Shown here: one piece after another, positions 1-9,307 of the stretch
How the letters are laid out: each line of letters begins with the position of its first letter
How positions within the stretch are numbered: position 1 is the first letter of the stretch
NCBI RefSeq assembly: GCF_019402645.1
Contig: NZ_VKKS01000001.1
Coordinates: forward strand, 619,450 to 683,449
Direction of reading: 5' to 3'
DNA length: 64,000 bases
DNA from: Morganella morganii
GTDB lineage: Bacteria > Pseudomonadota > Gammaproteobacteria > Enterobacterales > Enterobacteriaceae
Made by a program: the position numbers and the translations under genes
Notes under the pieces: generated by a model
Database searches by the model: none
Told to the model about the DNA's origin: nothing
The model's input: only the letters and a program-made list of their open reading frames with translations

Positions 1-1
1 G

Positions 2-760
2 GTTAACTCCGCCACCCGCGAAAAAGATCTGGCGTGGATTGATGAGCATCGCAAAAACTTTGCTGCTGAGATGACAGTACGCGATGATTTGGCGATGATT
101 GCTGTCCAGGGGCCGCATGCCAAAGAAAAAGTCTCAACACTGCTGAGTGCGGAACAAAAAGCCGCCGTGGCCGGGATGAAACCGTTTTACGGCGTGCAGA
201 GCGGCGATTATTTCATTGCCACCACCGGGTATACCGGCGAGGAAGGTTATGAAATCGCGCTGCCCGCAGAGCAGGCCGCTGACCTGTGGAAAAAACTGCT
301 GGCCGCCGGGGTGAAACCGGCCGGGTTAGGCGCACGGGATACCTTACGCCTTGAAGCGGGTATGAATCTTTACAGTCAGGAGATGGACGAAACCGTCAAT
401 CCGCTGGCGGCGAATATGGGCTGGACCATTGCCCGGCAGCCGGAAGAGCGGAAATTTATCGGCCGCGAGGCACTGGAAAAATTCCGCCGCGACGGTACTG
501 AAAAACAAGTTGGTCTGGTGATGCGCGAAAAAGGTGTGCTGCGGGCCGGAATGGAAGTCCGTTTTACTGATGAGCTGGGCAAATTACAGACCGGCGTTAT
601 CACCAGCGGAACATTCTCCCCGTCACTGGGATTCAGTATCGCGCTTGCCCGTGTCCCGCAGGGGATCGGCAATACCGCGATTGTACAGGTGCGCAACCGC
701 GAAGTGCCTGTTGAGGTCGTGAAACCGGGTTTTGTCCGTAACGGCAAAGCACTGGTCTGA
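2..760 (+). CDS. gcvT: aminomethyltransferase, glycine cleavage T-protein (5' end outside window)
   Basis: The reading frame is open from base 2, so the gene starts left of the window and about 252 C-terminal residues are visible of the ~364 usual for the family. T-protein takes the aminomethyl group from the lipoyl arm of GcvH and passes the methylene to tetrahydrofolate, releasing ammonia. The visible part carries the conserved [11 protein letters not shown] stretch, the [13 protein letters not shown] stretch and the C-terminal barrel domain with [12 protein letters not shown]. The catalytic Asp of the N-terminal part is not in view. It is followed by gcvH after 55 bases and gcvP, the standard gcvTHP order. 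Identity is secure; only the start is unknown. Confidence 0.96.
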   Translation, partial: VNSATREKDLAWIDEHRKNFAAEMTVRDDLAMIAVQGPHAKEKVSTLLSAEQKAAVAGMKPFYGVQSGDYFIATTGYTGEEGYEIALPAEQAADLWKKLLAAGVKPAGLGARDTLRLEAGMNLYSQEMDETVNPLAANMGWTIARQPEERKFIGREALEKFRRDGTEKQVGLVMREKGVLRAGMEVRFTDELGKLQTGVITSGTFSPSLGFSIALARVPQGIGNTAIVQVRNREVPVEVVKPGFVRNGKALV

Positions 761-815
761 ACATCCGTATTTTATTGTTAAATTTTGAGAAACACGATAA
801 CAGGAGCCGTTGGCG

Positions 816-1211
816 ATGAGTAATATACCTGAGAATCTGAAATATACAGAAGAGCACGAGTGGGTTCGCCATGAGAATGGAGACGAGTATGTGGCGGGGA
901 TCACTGACTACGCGCAGGAACTGCTGGGCGATGTGGTTTTTGTTGAATTACCGGAAGTTGGTGATGAAATCACGTTTGGTGAGACATTCGGTACGGTTGA
1001 GTCGGTAAAAGCGGCATCTGACCTGTATGCGCCGGTGACCGGTACTGTTATTGCCGTGAACGAAGCACTGGAAGACAGCCCGGAACTGGTGAACAGCGAG
1101 CCGTATGAAGGCGGCTGGATGATCCGCATCAAAATCTCGGATCCGGATGAGTTTGCCGGTCTGATGGACGCAGCCAAATACGCAGAACTGCAGGCTGAAG
1201 AAGAAGACTGA
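816..1211 (+). CDS. gcvH: glycine cleavage system H-protein
   Basis: This is the lipoyl carrier that shuttles the aminomethyl intermediate between GcvP, GcvT and lipoamide dehydrogenase. It has 131 residues, the family norm. The lipoylation lysine is Lys65 in the motif ESVKAASD. An in-frame TTG lies at 810, but the ATG at 816 sits nine bases after an AGGAG at 802-806 and begins with the family N-terminus [10 protein letters not shown], so 816 is chosen. It follows gcvT in the same operon, and a strong hairpin lies between it and gcvP. Confidence 0.97.
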   Translation: MSNIPENLKYTEEHEWVRHENGDEYVAGITDYAQELLGDVVFVELPEVGDEITFGETFGTVESVKAASDLYAPVTGTVIAVNEALEDSPELVNSEPYEGGWMIRIKISDPDEFAGLMDAAKYAELQAEEED

Positions 1212-1221
1212 CGGATTGCGT

Positions 1222-1253
1222 AACCCTGTTTGTGAGCAAACAGGGTTTTTTTT
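1222..1253 (+). terminator. intrinsic-terminator-like hairpin between gcvH and gcvP
   Basis: A perfect 10-base-pair stem (1222-1231 with 1238-1247) with a 6-base loop is followed by a run of T from 1246 to 1253. It lies inside the operon, 42 bases before the gcvP start, so it probably attenuates rather than ends transcription. Confidence 0.8.
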
Positions 1254-1295
1254 CGGGTTTTTATTGAATCAGACAATGTCAGGAACCGGAGAACA

Positions 1296-4172
1296 ATGAC
1301 TCAAACGTTAACTCAGCTTGAAAACCGGGGGGAATTTGTCCGTCGTCATATCGGCGCGTCCCCTGAACAGCAGCAGCATATGCTGAAAACAGTCGGTGCG
1401 GCATCACTTGAAGATCTCACCCGCCATATTGTCCCGGACGATATTCAGCTGGATATCCCGCCTGCCGCGGGCGAAGGGGCAACAGAACAGGATGCACTGG
1501 CAGAACTGAAAACCATTGCCGGACTGAACCAGCAGTTTACCTCTTACATCGGCCAGGGTTATGCACCGGCAATTCTGCCGCCGGTGATTTTACGTAATCT
1601 GCTGGAAAACCCGGGCTGGTATACCGCTTACACGCCGTATCAGCCGGAAATCTCCCAGGGGCGTCTGGAAGCACTGCTGAATTTCCAGCAGGTGACTATC
1701 GATCTGACCGGTCTGGAGCTGGCATCCGCTTCACTGCTGGATGAAGCAACCGCTGCGGCTGAAGCCATGGCAATGGCAAAACGCGTCAGCAAAAAGAAAA
1801 ATGCCAACCGCTTTTTTATTGCAGATGATGTGCATCCGCAAACCCTGGATGTGGTTCGCACCCGCGCTGAATATTTCGGTTTTGAACTGATAATCGATAG
1901 TGCGGAAAAAGCCCTTGATTACGATGATGTTTTTGGTGTGCTGTTGCAGCAGACCGGCACCGGCGGGCAGATCCATGATTACCGTGAGTTACTGGCACAG
2001 TTACATCAGCGTCAGGTGATCACCAGTGTGGCAGCCGATATTATGGCACTGGTACTGCTGGAAGCACCGGGTAAACAGGGCGCGGATATTGTTTTCGGCT
2101 CTGCCCAGCGTTTTGGTGTGCCGATGGGTTACGGCGGCCCGCATGCTGCCTTCTTTGCCTGCCGTGATGCATACAAACGTGCCATGCCGGGTCGTCTTAT
2201 CGGGGTATCCATTGATGCTGCCGGTAACCGCGCACTGCGCCTGGCACTGCAAACCCGCGAACAGCATATCCGCCGTGAAAAAGCGAACTCCAATATCTGT
2301 ACCTCTCAGGTTCTGCTGGCGAATATCGCCGGGATGTATGCGGTATATCACGGGCCGGAAGGTCTGAAACGGATTGCCGGACGCATTCACCGCCTGACGG
2401 ATATTCTGGCGAAAGCCCTGACAGACGCGGGTTTGCGTCTGCGCAATACCACCTGGTTTGATACCCTGACTATTGAAGTGCAGGACAAACCGGCGGTGCT
2501 GGCCCGTGCCAAAGCCGCACGTATCAACCTGCGTATCGATCTGCCGGGGGCCGTCGCGGTGACCCTGAGTGAAATCACACAGCGTGAGTGTCTGGAAAAC
2601 CTGTTCGCGGTACTGACCGGGCAGGAAGCACAGTGGGATATTGATGCACTTGATGCACAGGTTGCCGCGTCTTCTGAATCCATTCCTGCCGCACTGCGCC
2701 GCGAAGGGGAAATTCTCAGACACCCGAACTTCCGCAGCTATCACAGCGAAACGGACATGATGCGCTATCTGCACAGTCTGGCACGCAAAGACCTTGCGCT
2801 GGATCAGGCGATGATCCCGCTCGGTTCCTGTACTATGAAACTGAATGCGGCGGCGGAGATGATCCCGATTACCTGGCCGGAATTCGGTAATATGCACCCG
2901 TTCTGTCCGCCGGAGCAGGCACAGGGCTATCATGTGATGATAGAACAGCTTTCCCGCTGGCTGGTGCTGCTGACCGGCTATGATACCATGTGCATGCAGC
3001 CGAACTCCGGCGCACAGGGGGAATATGCAGGGCTGGTGACTATCCGCCGCTATCAGGAGAGCAAAGGCGAAGGGCACCGCACTATCTGTCTGATCCCGCA
3101 GTCCGCCCACGGTACTAACCCGGCCTCGGCCAATATGGCCGGGATGGAAGTGGTGGTGGTAGCCTGTGATGAAGACGGTAACATTGATTTGGCGGATTTA
3201 CGGGTGAAAGCAGAGCTGCACAGTGAAAACCTTTCCTGTGTGATGATCACCTATCCGTCCACTCACGGGGTGTATGAAGAAGGTGTGCGTGAAGTCTGTG
3301 ATATTATTCATGAATCCGGCGGCCAGGTGTATCTGGACGGCGCGAACATGAACGCGCAGGTCGGTGTTACCACACCGGGCTTTATCGGTGCGGATGTTTC
3401 CCACCTTAACCTGCACAAAACTTTCAGTATTCCGCACGGCGGCGGCGGGCCGGGTATGGGGCCGATTGGTGTGAAAAAGCACCTTGCGCCGTTTGTGCCG
3501 GGACACACCATTGTCACTTCTGAGTTGCTGACCTCTCAGGGCGCGGTATCCGCTGCTCCGTTCGGCAGTGCTTCCATTCTGCCGATCAGCTGGATGTATA
3601 TCCGCATGATGGGTGCTCAGGGGCTGCGTCAGGCCAGCCAGGTGGCTATTCTTAATGCCAACTATATCGCGGCACGGCTGAAATCCGCTTACGATGTGCT
3701 CTACACCGGCCGTAACGGTTATGTGGCGCATGAGTGTATTCTGGATATCCGTCCGCTGAAAGCGAAGTTTGGTATCACAGAAATGGATATTGCCAAGCGT
3801 CTGATTGACTACGGTTTCCATGCACCGACCATGTCCTTCCCTGTCGGCGGCACGCTGATGGTGGAGCCGACAGAATCCGAAAGTCAGACGGAGCTGGATC
3901 GCTTTATTGATGCTATGCTCGGCATCCGTGCGGAAATGGAGCGGGTCGGCAGCGGCGGGTGGACAGCGGAAGATAACCCGCTGGTGAATGCCCCGCATAT
4001 CCAGACTGAACTGGCAGCGGAGTGGACACACCCGTACAGCCGCGAAGTGGCGGTATTTCCGGTGCAGGCCACCCGTGACAACAAATACTGGCCGACTGTC
4101 AAACGGCTGGATGATGTCTATGGCGATCGGCACCTTCAGTGCTCCTGTGCACCGGTGAGTGATTATGAGTAA
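1296..4172 (+). CDS. gcvP: glycine dehydrogenase (decarboxylating), P-protein
   Basis: This PLP enzyme decarboxylates glycine and loads the aminomethyl group on GcvH. The 958 residues cover both halves of the fused alpha/beta P-protein. The PLP lysine is Lys708 in [14 protein letters not shown], and the glycine-rich loop after it is intact. Start ATG 1296 follows CCGGAG. It is the last gene of gcvTHP and ends at a strong terminator. No frameshift or missing segment is seen. Confidence 0.98.
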   Translation: MTQTLTQLENRGEFVRRHIGASPEQQQHMLKTVGAASLEDLTRHIVPDDIQLDIPPAAGEGATEQDALAELKTIAGLNQQFTSYIGQGYAPAILPPVILRNLLENPGWYTAYTPYQPEISQGRLEALLNFQQVTIDLTGLELASASLLDEATAAAEAMAMAKRVSKKKNANRFFIADDVHPQTLDVVRTRAEYFGFELIIDSAEKALDYDDVFGVLLQQTGTGGQIHDYRELLAQLHQRQVITSVAADIMALVLLEAPGKQGADIVFGSAQRFGVPMGYGGPHAAFFACRDAYKRAMPGRLIGVSIDAAGNRALRLALQTREQHIRREKANSNICTSQVLLANIAGMYAVYHGPEGLKRIAGRIHRLTDILAKALTDAGLRLRNTTWFDTLTIEVQDKPAVLARAKAARINLRIDLPGAVAVTLSEITQRECLENLFAVLTGQEAQWDIDALDAQVAASSESIPAALRREGEILRHPNFRSYHSETDMMRYLHSLARKDLALDQAMIPLGSCTMKLNAAAEMIPITWPEFGNMHPFCPPEQAQGYHVMIEQLSRWLVLLTGYDTMCMQPNSGAQGEYAGLVTIRRYQESKGEGHRTICLIPQSAHGTNPASANMAGMEVVVVACDEDGNIDLADLRVKAELHSENLSCVMITYPSTHGVYEEGVREVCDIIHESGGQVYLDGANMNAQVGVTTPGFIGADVSHLNLHKTFSIPHGGGGPGMGPIGVKKHLAPFVPGHTIVTSELLTSQGAVSAAPFGSASILPISWMYIRMMGAQGLRQASQVAILNANYIAARLKSAYDVLYTGRNGYVAHECILDIRPLKAKFGITEMDIAKRLIDYGFHAPTMSFPVGGTLMVEPTESESQTELDRFIDAMLGIRAEMERVGSGGWTAEDNPLVNAPHIQTELAAEWTHPYSREVAVFPVQATRDNKYWPTVKRLDDVYGDRHLQCSCAPVSDYE

Positions 4173-4190
4173 CCGGTGAACGGTAAAGAA

Positions 4191-4225
4191 AAGGCCGGTT
4201 GTGTTACCACTACCGGCCTTTTTTA
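4191..4225 (+). terminator. terminator after gcvP
   Basis: A 9-base-pair stem AAGGCCGGT / ACCGGCCTT (4191-4199 with 4212-4220) ends in seven T. The symmetric A run on the left side lets it also serve the convergent minus-strand gene whose stop is at 4226. Confidence 0.85.
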
Positions 4226-4825
4226 TCAGCGCAGCCAGCCTTTCTGCTTCGCGGTATCCAGTTCGGCGCGTAACCACGCCCAGAATGCAGGATGTACATC
4301 CGCGATAAATTTAGTACGGTCAATCACCTGTTCCAGTGAAATGTTATTTTCCACCCAGCTCTGACCGTTGTTGTGCAGATTCATCAGCACCGGCATTACA
4401 CGGTCAATCATATTGGCGATACGGGCTTCGCGGGTTTCTGCGGCGTCATACTCATTCCACAGCGACAGAAACTCATCTGCCCGCGGCAGCAGACCGAAAA
4501 TCCGTTTTGCAGCAGCTACTTCTTTTTCTGCAACAGCTTCACGGGCGGCCAGATCAAAGACCAGCACATCACCGGCATCAATTTCCACCACATCATGCAG
4601 CAGTGCCATTTTCAGGATACGCAGCATATCCGCATCTTCAACATACGGCGCAAACGCCATTGCAGTCATGGCAAAATGCCAGCTGTGTTCAGCGGAGTTT
4701 TCCTGACGTTCATTGTTCAGCAGGCGGGTTTTGCGGTAAACGCTTTTGAGCTTATCCAGCTCCATAACAAAGGTGATTAACTGAGAAAAAGGAATGACTT
4801 CCTGTGCGGCAACAGCTGATGACAT
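4226..4825 (-). CDS. HD-domain metal-dependent phosphohydrolase (HDDC2/YfbR-like)
   Basis: The 199-residue protein has an HD fold: His47 in AEHSWH, the HD doublet His77-Asp78 in LLHDVVEIDAGD, and a later conserved Asp in MIDRVMP. Proteins of this group are small-molecule or 5'-nucleotide phosphohydrolases, but the substrate cannot be read from sequence. The chosen start (ATG complement 4823-4825) follows GAGG five bases upstream; the reading frame extends 11 codons further without a better site. It stands alone, convergent to gcvP and separated from ygfZ by a large hairpin. HD family assignment is firm, substrate unknown. Confidence 0.8.
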   Translation of the reverse strand: MSSAVAAQEVIPFSQLITFVMELDKLKSVYRKTRLLNNERQENSAEHSWHFAMTAMAFAPYVEDADMLRILKMALLHDVVEIDAGDVLVFDLAAREAVAEKEVAAAKRIFGLLPRADEFLSLWNEYDAAETREARIANMIDRVMPVLMNLHNNGQSWVENNISLEQVIDRTKFIADVHPAFWAWLRAELDTAKQKGWLR

Positions 4826-4852
4826 AACAACCTCAATACATTTATACAGAAT

Positions 4853-4893
4853 ACACACGGGCGCAGAGACAGAGTGTCTCTGCGCCCGTGTGT
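4853..4893. terminator. perfect 19-bp inverted repeat between ygfZ and HD-domain gene
   Basis: Bases 4853-4871 and 4875-4893 are exact reverse complements around a 3-base loop GAG. It starts ten bases after the ygfZ stop on the minus strand, so it is the likely ygfZ terminator, although no T run follows. It lies just upstream of the HD gene start. Confidence 0.6.
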
Positions 4894-4902
4894 GACGGGA
4901 AA

Positions 4903-5886
4903 TCAGGCTTCTTCAGTAAAAGAGTACGGCAGCGGGAAGAGACTCAGGCGGCTTTCTTCATCTTCACGGATACGGAATACAGCATCTTCTTCTGTATCAT
5001 TATTCATCACAATCTGCACCAGAACGCGATCGTCACTCAGACGGACAGCAGCCAGAACAGTACCGGTACGGCGCCAGTTTTCACCCAGCTGACGCTCAGC
5101 AGCATCACCGGCAACCGGCAACCGGCGGCTGTGGCCGATAAGTGTGAACATGGCGCGTTTGTTGGCACCGCGGAATTTGGCGCGGGCCACCATTTCCTGC
5201 CCGGTATAACAGCCTTTTTTAAAGCAGATACCCCGCGGCAGGGATTGCAGATTTGTTGCCTGCGGCAGAAATTCATTGACGGTTGCAGTATCAATCACGG
5301 CGTAACCGGCTTCAATATCCAGCGCCGTCCACTGAGTGTCAGAACCGGACGGCAGAGACAGGGCATCAGATAAGGCGTTTGCCTGTTCAGCGGATTGGAT
5401 CAGAATAAAACGTCCCTGTGGCAGCGGCAGATACAGCAGTGTGGCGTCATTGCTGCTGACAACCTGAGAGTCTGCATCCGGAACTGCGCTGAAATGCGCC
5501 TGTAAGGCATCCGCCGCGCCGTTACCGGCGATTCCGGTCAGAATAACCGTATCATCAGCGGCAATCGTCACTTTGGAGAATACCGCATATTTTTTCAGTT
5601 CCGCGAGCTGAGTGTCCAGCGCACTGCGGCGGATAAGGTAGGCGTAGCCGTCCTTATAATGAAACAGACGCAGATCACTCCACATTTTTCCTTTGGCATC
5701 ACAATGGGCGCACAGCACATGCTGATCATCAGTCATGGCGTCGATATCGGCGGTGACCTGTCCCTGAAGATACTTCTGACTGTCCGGGCCTGTGATGGTC
5801 ACCAGCGCCAGATCACTGAGAGAGATACGGGTCAGGGGGAGAGAATCACTCAGCTGCGGGAGTAATGCGGTTGTTTCGGTGTTCAT
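4903..5886 (-). CDS. ygfZ: tRNA-modifying / Fe-S maturation folate-binding protein YgfZ
   Basis: The 327-residue protein belongs to the GcvT-related folate-binding YgfZ family, which supports Fe-S cluster enzymes such as the tRNA methylthiotransferase MiaB. The diagnostic motif K-G-C-Y-T-G-Q-E is present at residues 224-231 with the essential Cys226. Length matches the family (326 in E. coli). It is transcribed away from sdhE, with a 276-base intergenic region in front. The start ATG at 5886 has only a weak ribosome binding site. Confidence 0.94.
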   Translation of the reverse strand: MNTETTALLPQLSDSLPLTRISLSDLALVTITGPDSQKYLQGQVTADIDAMTDDQHVLCAHCDAKGKMWSDLRLFHYKDGYAYLIRRSALDTQLAELKKYAVFSKVTIAADDTVILTGIAGNGAADALQAHFSAVPDADSQVVSSNDATLLYLPLPQGRFILIQSAEQANALSDALSLPSGSDTQWTALDIEAGYAVIDTATVNEFLPQATNLQSLPRGICFKKGCYTGQEMVARAKFRGANKRAMFTLIGHSRRLPVAGDAAERQLGENWRRTGTVLAAVRLSDDRVLVQIVMNNDTEEDAVFRIREDEESRLSLFPLPYSFTEEA

Positions 5887-6162
5887 GATATTTTACCTGT
5901 CCGGAGAGCTATGCAATGTATGGTAAAAGAGATAACAGACATTGCAAGAGAATATTATTGACCCTTTGTGTGATACGGCGTGTGCGGAGTAACAATGAAA
6001 TCCGCCGCTGCGGATAATATGTATTTTTCCGCCTGTGTCGTATTTTTTCCCGGCATGTGCGGCAGACGATTTTATTTATTGTCAGAGCCTGGTAGGCTAC
6101 GCTGGTATTATCAGTTATGTTTACCGGCCTGATAAACCGCTTCTCATTAAAAGGATATACCG

Positions 6163-6450
6163 GTGTTAGATATTGAAAATAAAGCCCGTATCCACTGGGC
6201 CTGCCGTCGCGGCATGCGGGAACTGGATATTGCGGTTATGCCGTTTTTTCAGCATGAATATGATACGCTGACCGATGCGCAGAAACAGGATTTTGTTCAG
6301 CTGCTGACCTGTCCGGACCCGGATCTGTTTAACTGGCTGATGAATAAAGGCCGCCCGGAAGATGAGGCTCTTTATCAGATAATCCGGCTGATTCAGGAAC
6401 GTAATCAGGCGCGGATGGCGGCACAGAATTCGGCGTATTATCCGGACTGA
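6163..6450 (+). CDS. sdhE: succinate dehydrogenase flavinylation factor SdhE
   Basis: The 95-residue protein starts with GTG at 6163 after AAGGAT. It promotes covalent attachment of FAD to SdhA and FrdA. The family signature RGMRELD is present near residue 16, followed by [14 protein letters not shown]. It precedes ygfX as in E. coli (the ygfY-ygfX pair), and the two genes are separated by 150 bases here. Confidence 0.95.
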   Translation: MLDIENKARIHWACRRGMRELDIAVMPFFQHEYDTLTDAQKQDFVQLLTCPDPDLFNWLMNKGRPEDEALYQIIRLIQERNQARMAAQNSAYYPD

Positions 6451-6600
6451 CCGGCAGAAAAAGTCATATCCGGTCACAGTTATTTCATAGGAAACCGGGA
6501 CGAAATGCCGTATATTTTCCGGCTGGCGGACGCGGGAGAACCGGGTTTTCAGCCGGACAGCGGGTGCTGTCATTGTGTCCGGATACAGAGGAGGCAGGCC

Positions 6601-7008
6601 GTGGTTTTGTGGAAATCAGTATTACGTGTCTCATTTAAGACTCAGGTCTTTTCAACGCTGATTTACGGTGCGCTGGTACTGAGCGTGTTGTTTGCGCCCT
6701 GGCCCGGCAGAACCTCATTTATCTGGCTGCCGCTGACATTGCTGCTGATAGCGGGCTGGGGACGGACACAGCATAAAATCAGTAAACGCGCCGGTCCTGC
6801 CAGCCTGCAAAATCAGAACCGGATTTTATGGCGTAAGAACGAGTGGGAAATCACCAAACCGCCGTATATCACCCGGCTTGGTATCCGCCTGCATCTGCGC
6901 TCACTGACATCCGGACGGCAGAAATATCTGTGGATAGCCTCTGACAGTGTTCCGAAAGAGTCCTGGAACAGCCTCAATCAGCTGCTTTTACAGTATCCGG
7001 ATATCTGA
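6601..7008 (+). CDS. ygfX: inner-membrane protein YgfX/CptA (toxin CptA family)
   Basis: The frame is open from 6505, but the GTG at 6601 has a perfect AGGAGG six bases upstream and gives 135 residues starting VVLWKS, the same length and first residues as E. coli YgfX. Two membrane segments lie at about residues 15-55. The E. coli protein has been described as the toxin of an SdhE-linked pair acting on cytoskeletal proteins; that role is debated. It ends six bases before the convergent fldB stop. Confidence 0.88.
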   Translation: MVLWKSVLRVSFKTQVFSTLIYGALVLSVLFAPWPGRTSFIWLPLTLLLIAGWGRTQHKISKRAGPASLQNQNRILWRKNEWEITKPPYITRLGIRLHLRSLTSGRQKYLWIASDSVPKESWNSLNQLLLQYPDI

Positions 7009-7013
7009 TCCGT

Positions 7014-7532
7014 TTACAGCAGTTCCTGTACTTCCTCAAGGATCTGCATGCACCATGTGGCGATGCGCTCTTCGCTCTCGTCATACTGATTGACATCATC
7101 CAGGGCGAGACCGACAAAATGTTTGCCGTCCGGCGTCAGAGCTTTCGGACTGGTGAAAGTATAACCGTCCACCGGCCAGTAACCGGCAAATTTCACACCG
7201 GATGATTGCAGTTGCTGATGCAGATAGCCCAGCGCGTCCAGGAACCAGTCGCTGTAATCCACCTGATCACCCATGCCGTACATGGCGACAATTTTTCCCG
7301 ATAAATCCAGCTGCGGCAGCTGATCCCACACTGCCAGCCAGTCTTCCTGGATTTCACCGAAATCCCAGGTCGGAATACCGAGGATCAGCACCGGGTAGCT
7401 TTCCGTCAGTTGCAGATCCGTTTCTTTCACATCATGGAGTTCAACGAGATCATCACCTAAAATATCACGGATTTTTTCAGCTGCCATTTCGGTATAGCAG
7501 GTGCTGGAACCATAAAAAAGACCAATTTTCAT
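7014..7532 (-). CDS. fldB: flavodoxin 2
   Basis: The 172-residue FMN electron carrier has the phosphate-binding loop GSSTCYTE at residues 7-14 and the flavodoxin motif [15 protein letters not shown]. The frame continues 36 codons upstream, but starting at [10 protein letters not shown] gives the FldB length and N-terminus. The ribosome binding site for this start is weak. It is divergent from xerD. Confidence 0.94.
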   Translation of the reverse strand: MKIGLFYGSSTCYTEMAAEKIRDILGDDLVELHDVKETDLQLTESYPVLILGIPTWDFGEIQEDWLAVWDQLPQLDLSGKIVAMYGMGDQVDYSDWFLDALGYLHQQLQSSGVKFAGYWPVDGYTFTSPKALTPDGKHFVGLALDDVNQYDESEERIATWCMQILEEVQELL

Positions 7533-7664
7533 CTGTTTATTCTGCTGTGTATCAGGTAAAAAATGAAAGCAAACACGTCTGTGCGCTGCTTTCATCACAG
7601 GATTACGGTATTGTAACAGAAGATAAGTTAATTCTGACACGGGAATTCAAACGGGAGGTCAGCG

Positions 7665-8579
7665 GTGAAGGACGCCGTACAACACAGCGAAAGTGATGCA
7701 CTGACAGAACAGTTTCTTGATACTATCTGGCTGGAACAGAACTTATCGGAAAATACCCTGGCATCCTACCGTCTGGATTTACAGGCACTGGCAGACTGGC
7801 TGGCACCACAGAATCTGGACTGGTTATCACTGACCACCCTTGATTTGCAGGCCTTTCTGGCAGGCAGACTGGATCGCGGGTATAAGGCCACCAGTTCGGC
7901 CCGGATGCTCAGTTCGCTGCGCCGGTTTTTCCAGTATTGCTACCGTGAAAAACTGCGGACGGATGACCCGACTATTCAGCTGGCAGCCCCCAAACTGCCC
8001 GCCCGGCTGCCGAAAGATTTAAGTGAGAGTCAGGTGGATGACCTGCTGGCAGCCCCGGATGTCACCGATCCTCTCGAACTGCGCGATAAAGCCATGCTGG
8101 AGGTGCTTTATGCCTGTGGCCTGCGCGTGACAGAACTGGTATCACTCTCTCTGCCGGATATCAGTCTGCGTCAGGGGGTGATCCGCGTGATTGGCAAAGG
8201 CAATAAAGAACGTCTGGTGCCGATGGGGGAAGAGGCAGTGTACTGGCTGGAAGTCTATCTGGCACAGGCCAGACCGGCGCTGCTGAACGGGCAGGCCGCA
8301 GATGTGCTGTTTCCGAGTAAACTCGGGCGGCAGATGACACGGCAGACATTCTGGCACCGTATCAAACACTATGCAGTGGTGGCAGGGATTGCAACAGAGA
8401 AACTTTCGCCTCATGTGCTGCGTCATGCATTTGCCACCCATCTGCTCAATCACGGGGCGGATCTGCGGGTGGTGCAGATGTTGCTGGGACACAGTGATTT
8501 ATCCACCACACAAATTTATACCCATGTCGCGACGGAGCGGTTACGCACGCTGCATCAGCAGCACCATCCGCGCGGCTGA
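7665..8579 (+). CDS. xerD: site-specific tyrosine recombinase XerD
   Basis: With XerC it resolves chromosome dimers at dif under FtsK control. The 304-residue protein has the full catalytic set: Arg154, Lys178, His250-x-x-Arg253, His276 and nucleophile Tyr285 in TTQIYTH. The N-terminal SAM-like core-binding domain spans about residues 10-110. The start is GTG 7665, six bases after GGGAGG. dsbC follows 13 bases downstream, so xerD-dsbC-recJ form one transcription unit. Confidence 0.97.
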   Translation: MKDAVQHSESDALTEQFLDTIWLEQNLSENTLASYRLDLQALADWLAPQNLDWLSLTTLDLQAFLAGRLDRGYKATSSARMLSSLRRFFQYCYREKLRTDDPTIQLAAPKLPARLPKDLSESQVDDLLAAPDVTDPLELRDKAMLEVLYACGLRVTELVSLSLPDISLRQGVIRVIGKGNKERLVPMGEEAVYWLEVYLAQARPALLNGQAADVLFPSKLGRQMTRQTFWHRIKHYAVVAGIATEKLSPHVLRHAFATHLLNHGADLRVVQMLLGHSDLSTTQIYTHVATERLRTLHQQHHPRG

Positions 8580-8592
8580 TAAGGAAACAATT

Positions 8593-9285
8593 ATGCTGAA
8601 AATTGTATCATCCGCACTGGCGCTTCTGCTGGTATTCTGTCACGGCGCGGCTGCCGGGGAAAATGAAATCAAAGCGGCTCTGGGCAAAATGGATATGACC
8701 GCAACCATGATCCGCCCGTCACCGGTGCCCGGAGTCTCAGCGGTTACCACCGCACAGGGGGTTTTTTATATCAGTGATGACGGCCGTTATCTGTTACAGG
8801 GGCCGATGTTTGATATGAGCGGCAAAACTCCGGAAAATATCACCAACAATGTGCTGCTGGAGGAGCTGAACAGCCTGGAAAATGAGATGATTATTTATAA
8901 ATCTCAGCGCGGCAGTCATGTTATTACGGTCTTTACGGATATCACCTGTCCGTACTGCCTCAAACTGCATAATGAAAATAAAGCCTTAAATGATAAGGGT
9001 ATTACAGTCCGTTATCTGGCATTTCCTCGCAAAGGTCCGGATTCTGCGGTCGGGCGGGAAATGCAGTCTGTCTGGTGTAACGGATTCAAAACCAAAGCGC
9101 TGGATAATGTGTTCCGCAACGAACCGATCCCGCAGATAGAGAGCTGTAACATTGATATCAGTAAACATTATAATCTCGGCCTGAAATTCGGCATCACCGG
9201 TACCCCGGCGATTGTCCTTGAAGACGGAACACTGATTGCCGGTTACTTACCGGCAGATAAAATTGCTGAATTAGTAAATAAATAA
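8593..9285 (+). CDS. dsbC: periplasmic thiol:disulfide isomerase DsbC
   Basis: The 230-residue precursor has a signal peptide of about 21 residues ending GAAA. An N-terminal dimerisation domain is followed by a thioredoxin fold with the active site C119-P-Y-C122 and a cis-proline in GTPAI. It reshuffles wrong disulfides and is kept reduced by DsbD. The start ATG 8593 follows AAGGAAAC. It sits between xerD and recJ as in E. coli. Confidence 0.96.
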   Translation: MLKIVSSALALLLVFCHGAAAGENEIKAALGKMDMTATMIRPSPVPGVSAVTTAQGVFYISDDGRYLLQGPMFDMSGKTPENITNNVLLEELNSLENEMIIYKSQRGSHVITVFTDITCPYCLKLHNENKALNDKGITVRYLAFPRKGPDSAVGREMQSVWCNGFKTKALDNVFRNEPIPQIESCNIDISKHYNLGLKFGITGTPAIVLEDGTLIAGYLPADKIAELVNK

Positions 9286-9307
9286 TTAATAATATAATCA
9301 GGTTGTT

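Noticed and set aside
810..815. TTG start for gcvH
   Set aside because: The ATG at 816 has the better spacing to AGGAG and the family N-terminus.
2001..3110. 369-codon frame on the minus strand opposite gcvP
   Set aside because: It is a shadow of the gcvP coding frame; the product is Arg/His/Gln-rich without domains, and no ribosome binding site is present. The same holds for the 359-codon frame at 3198-4277.
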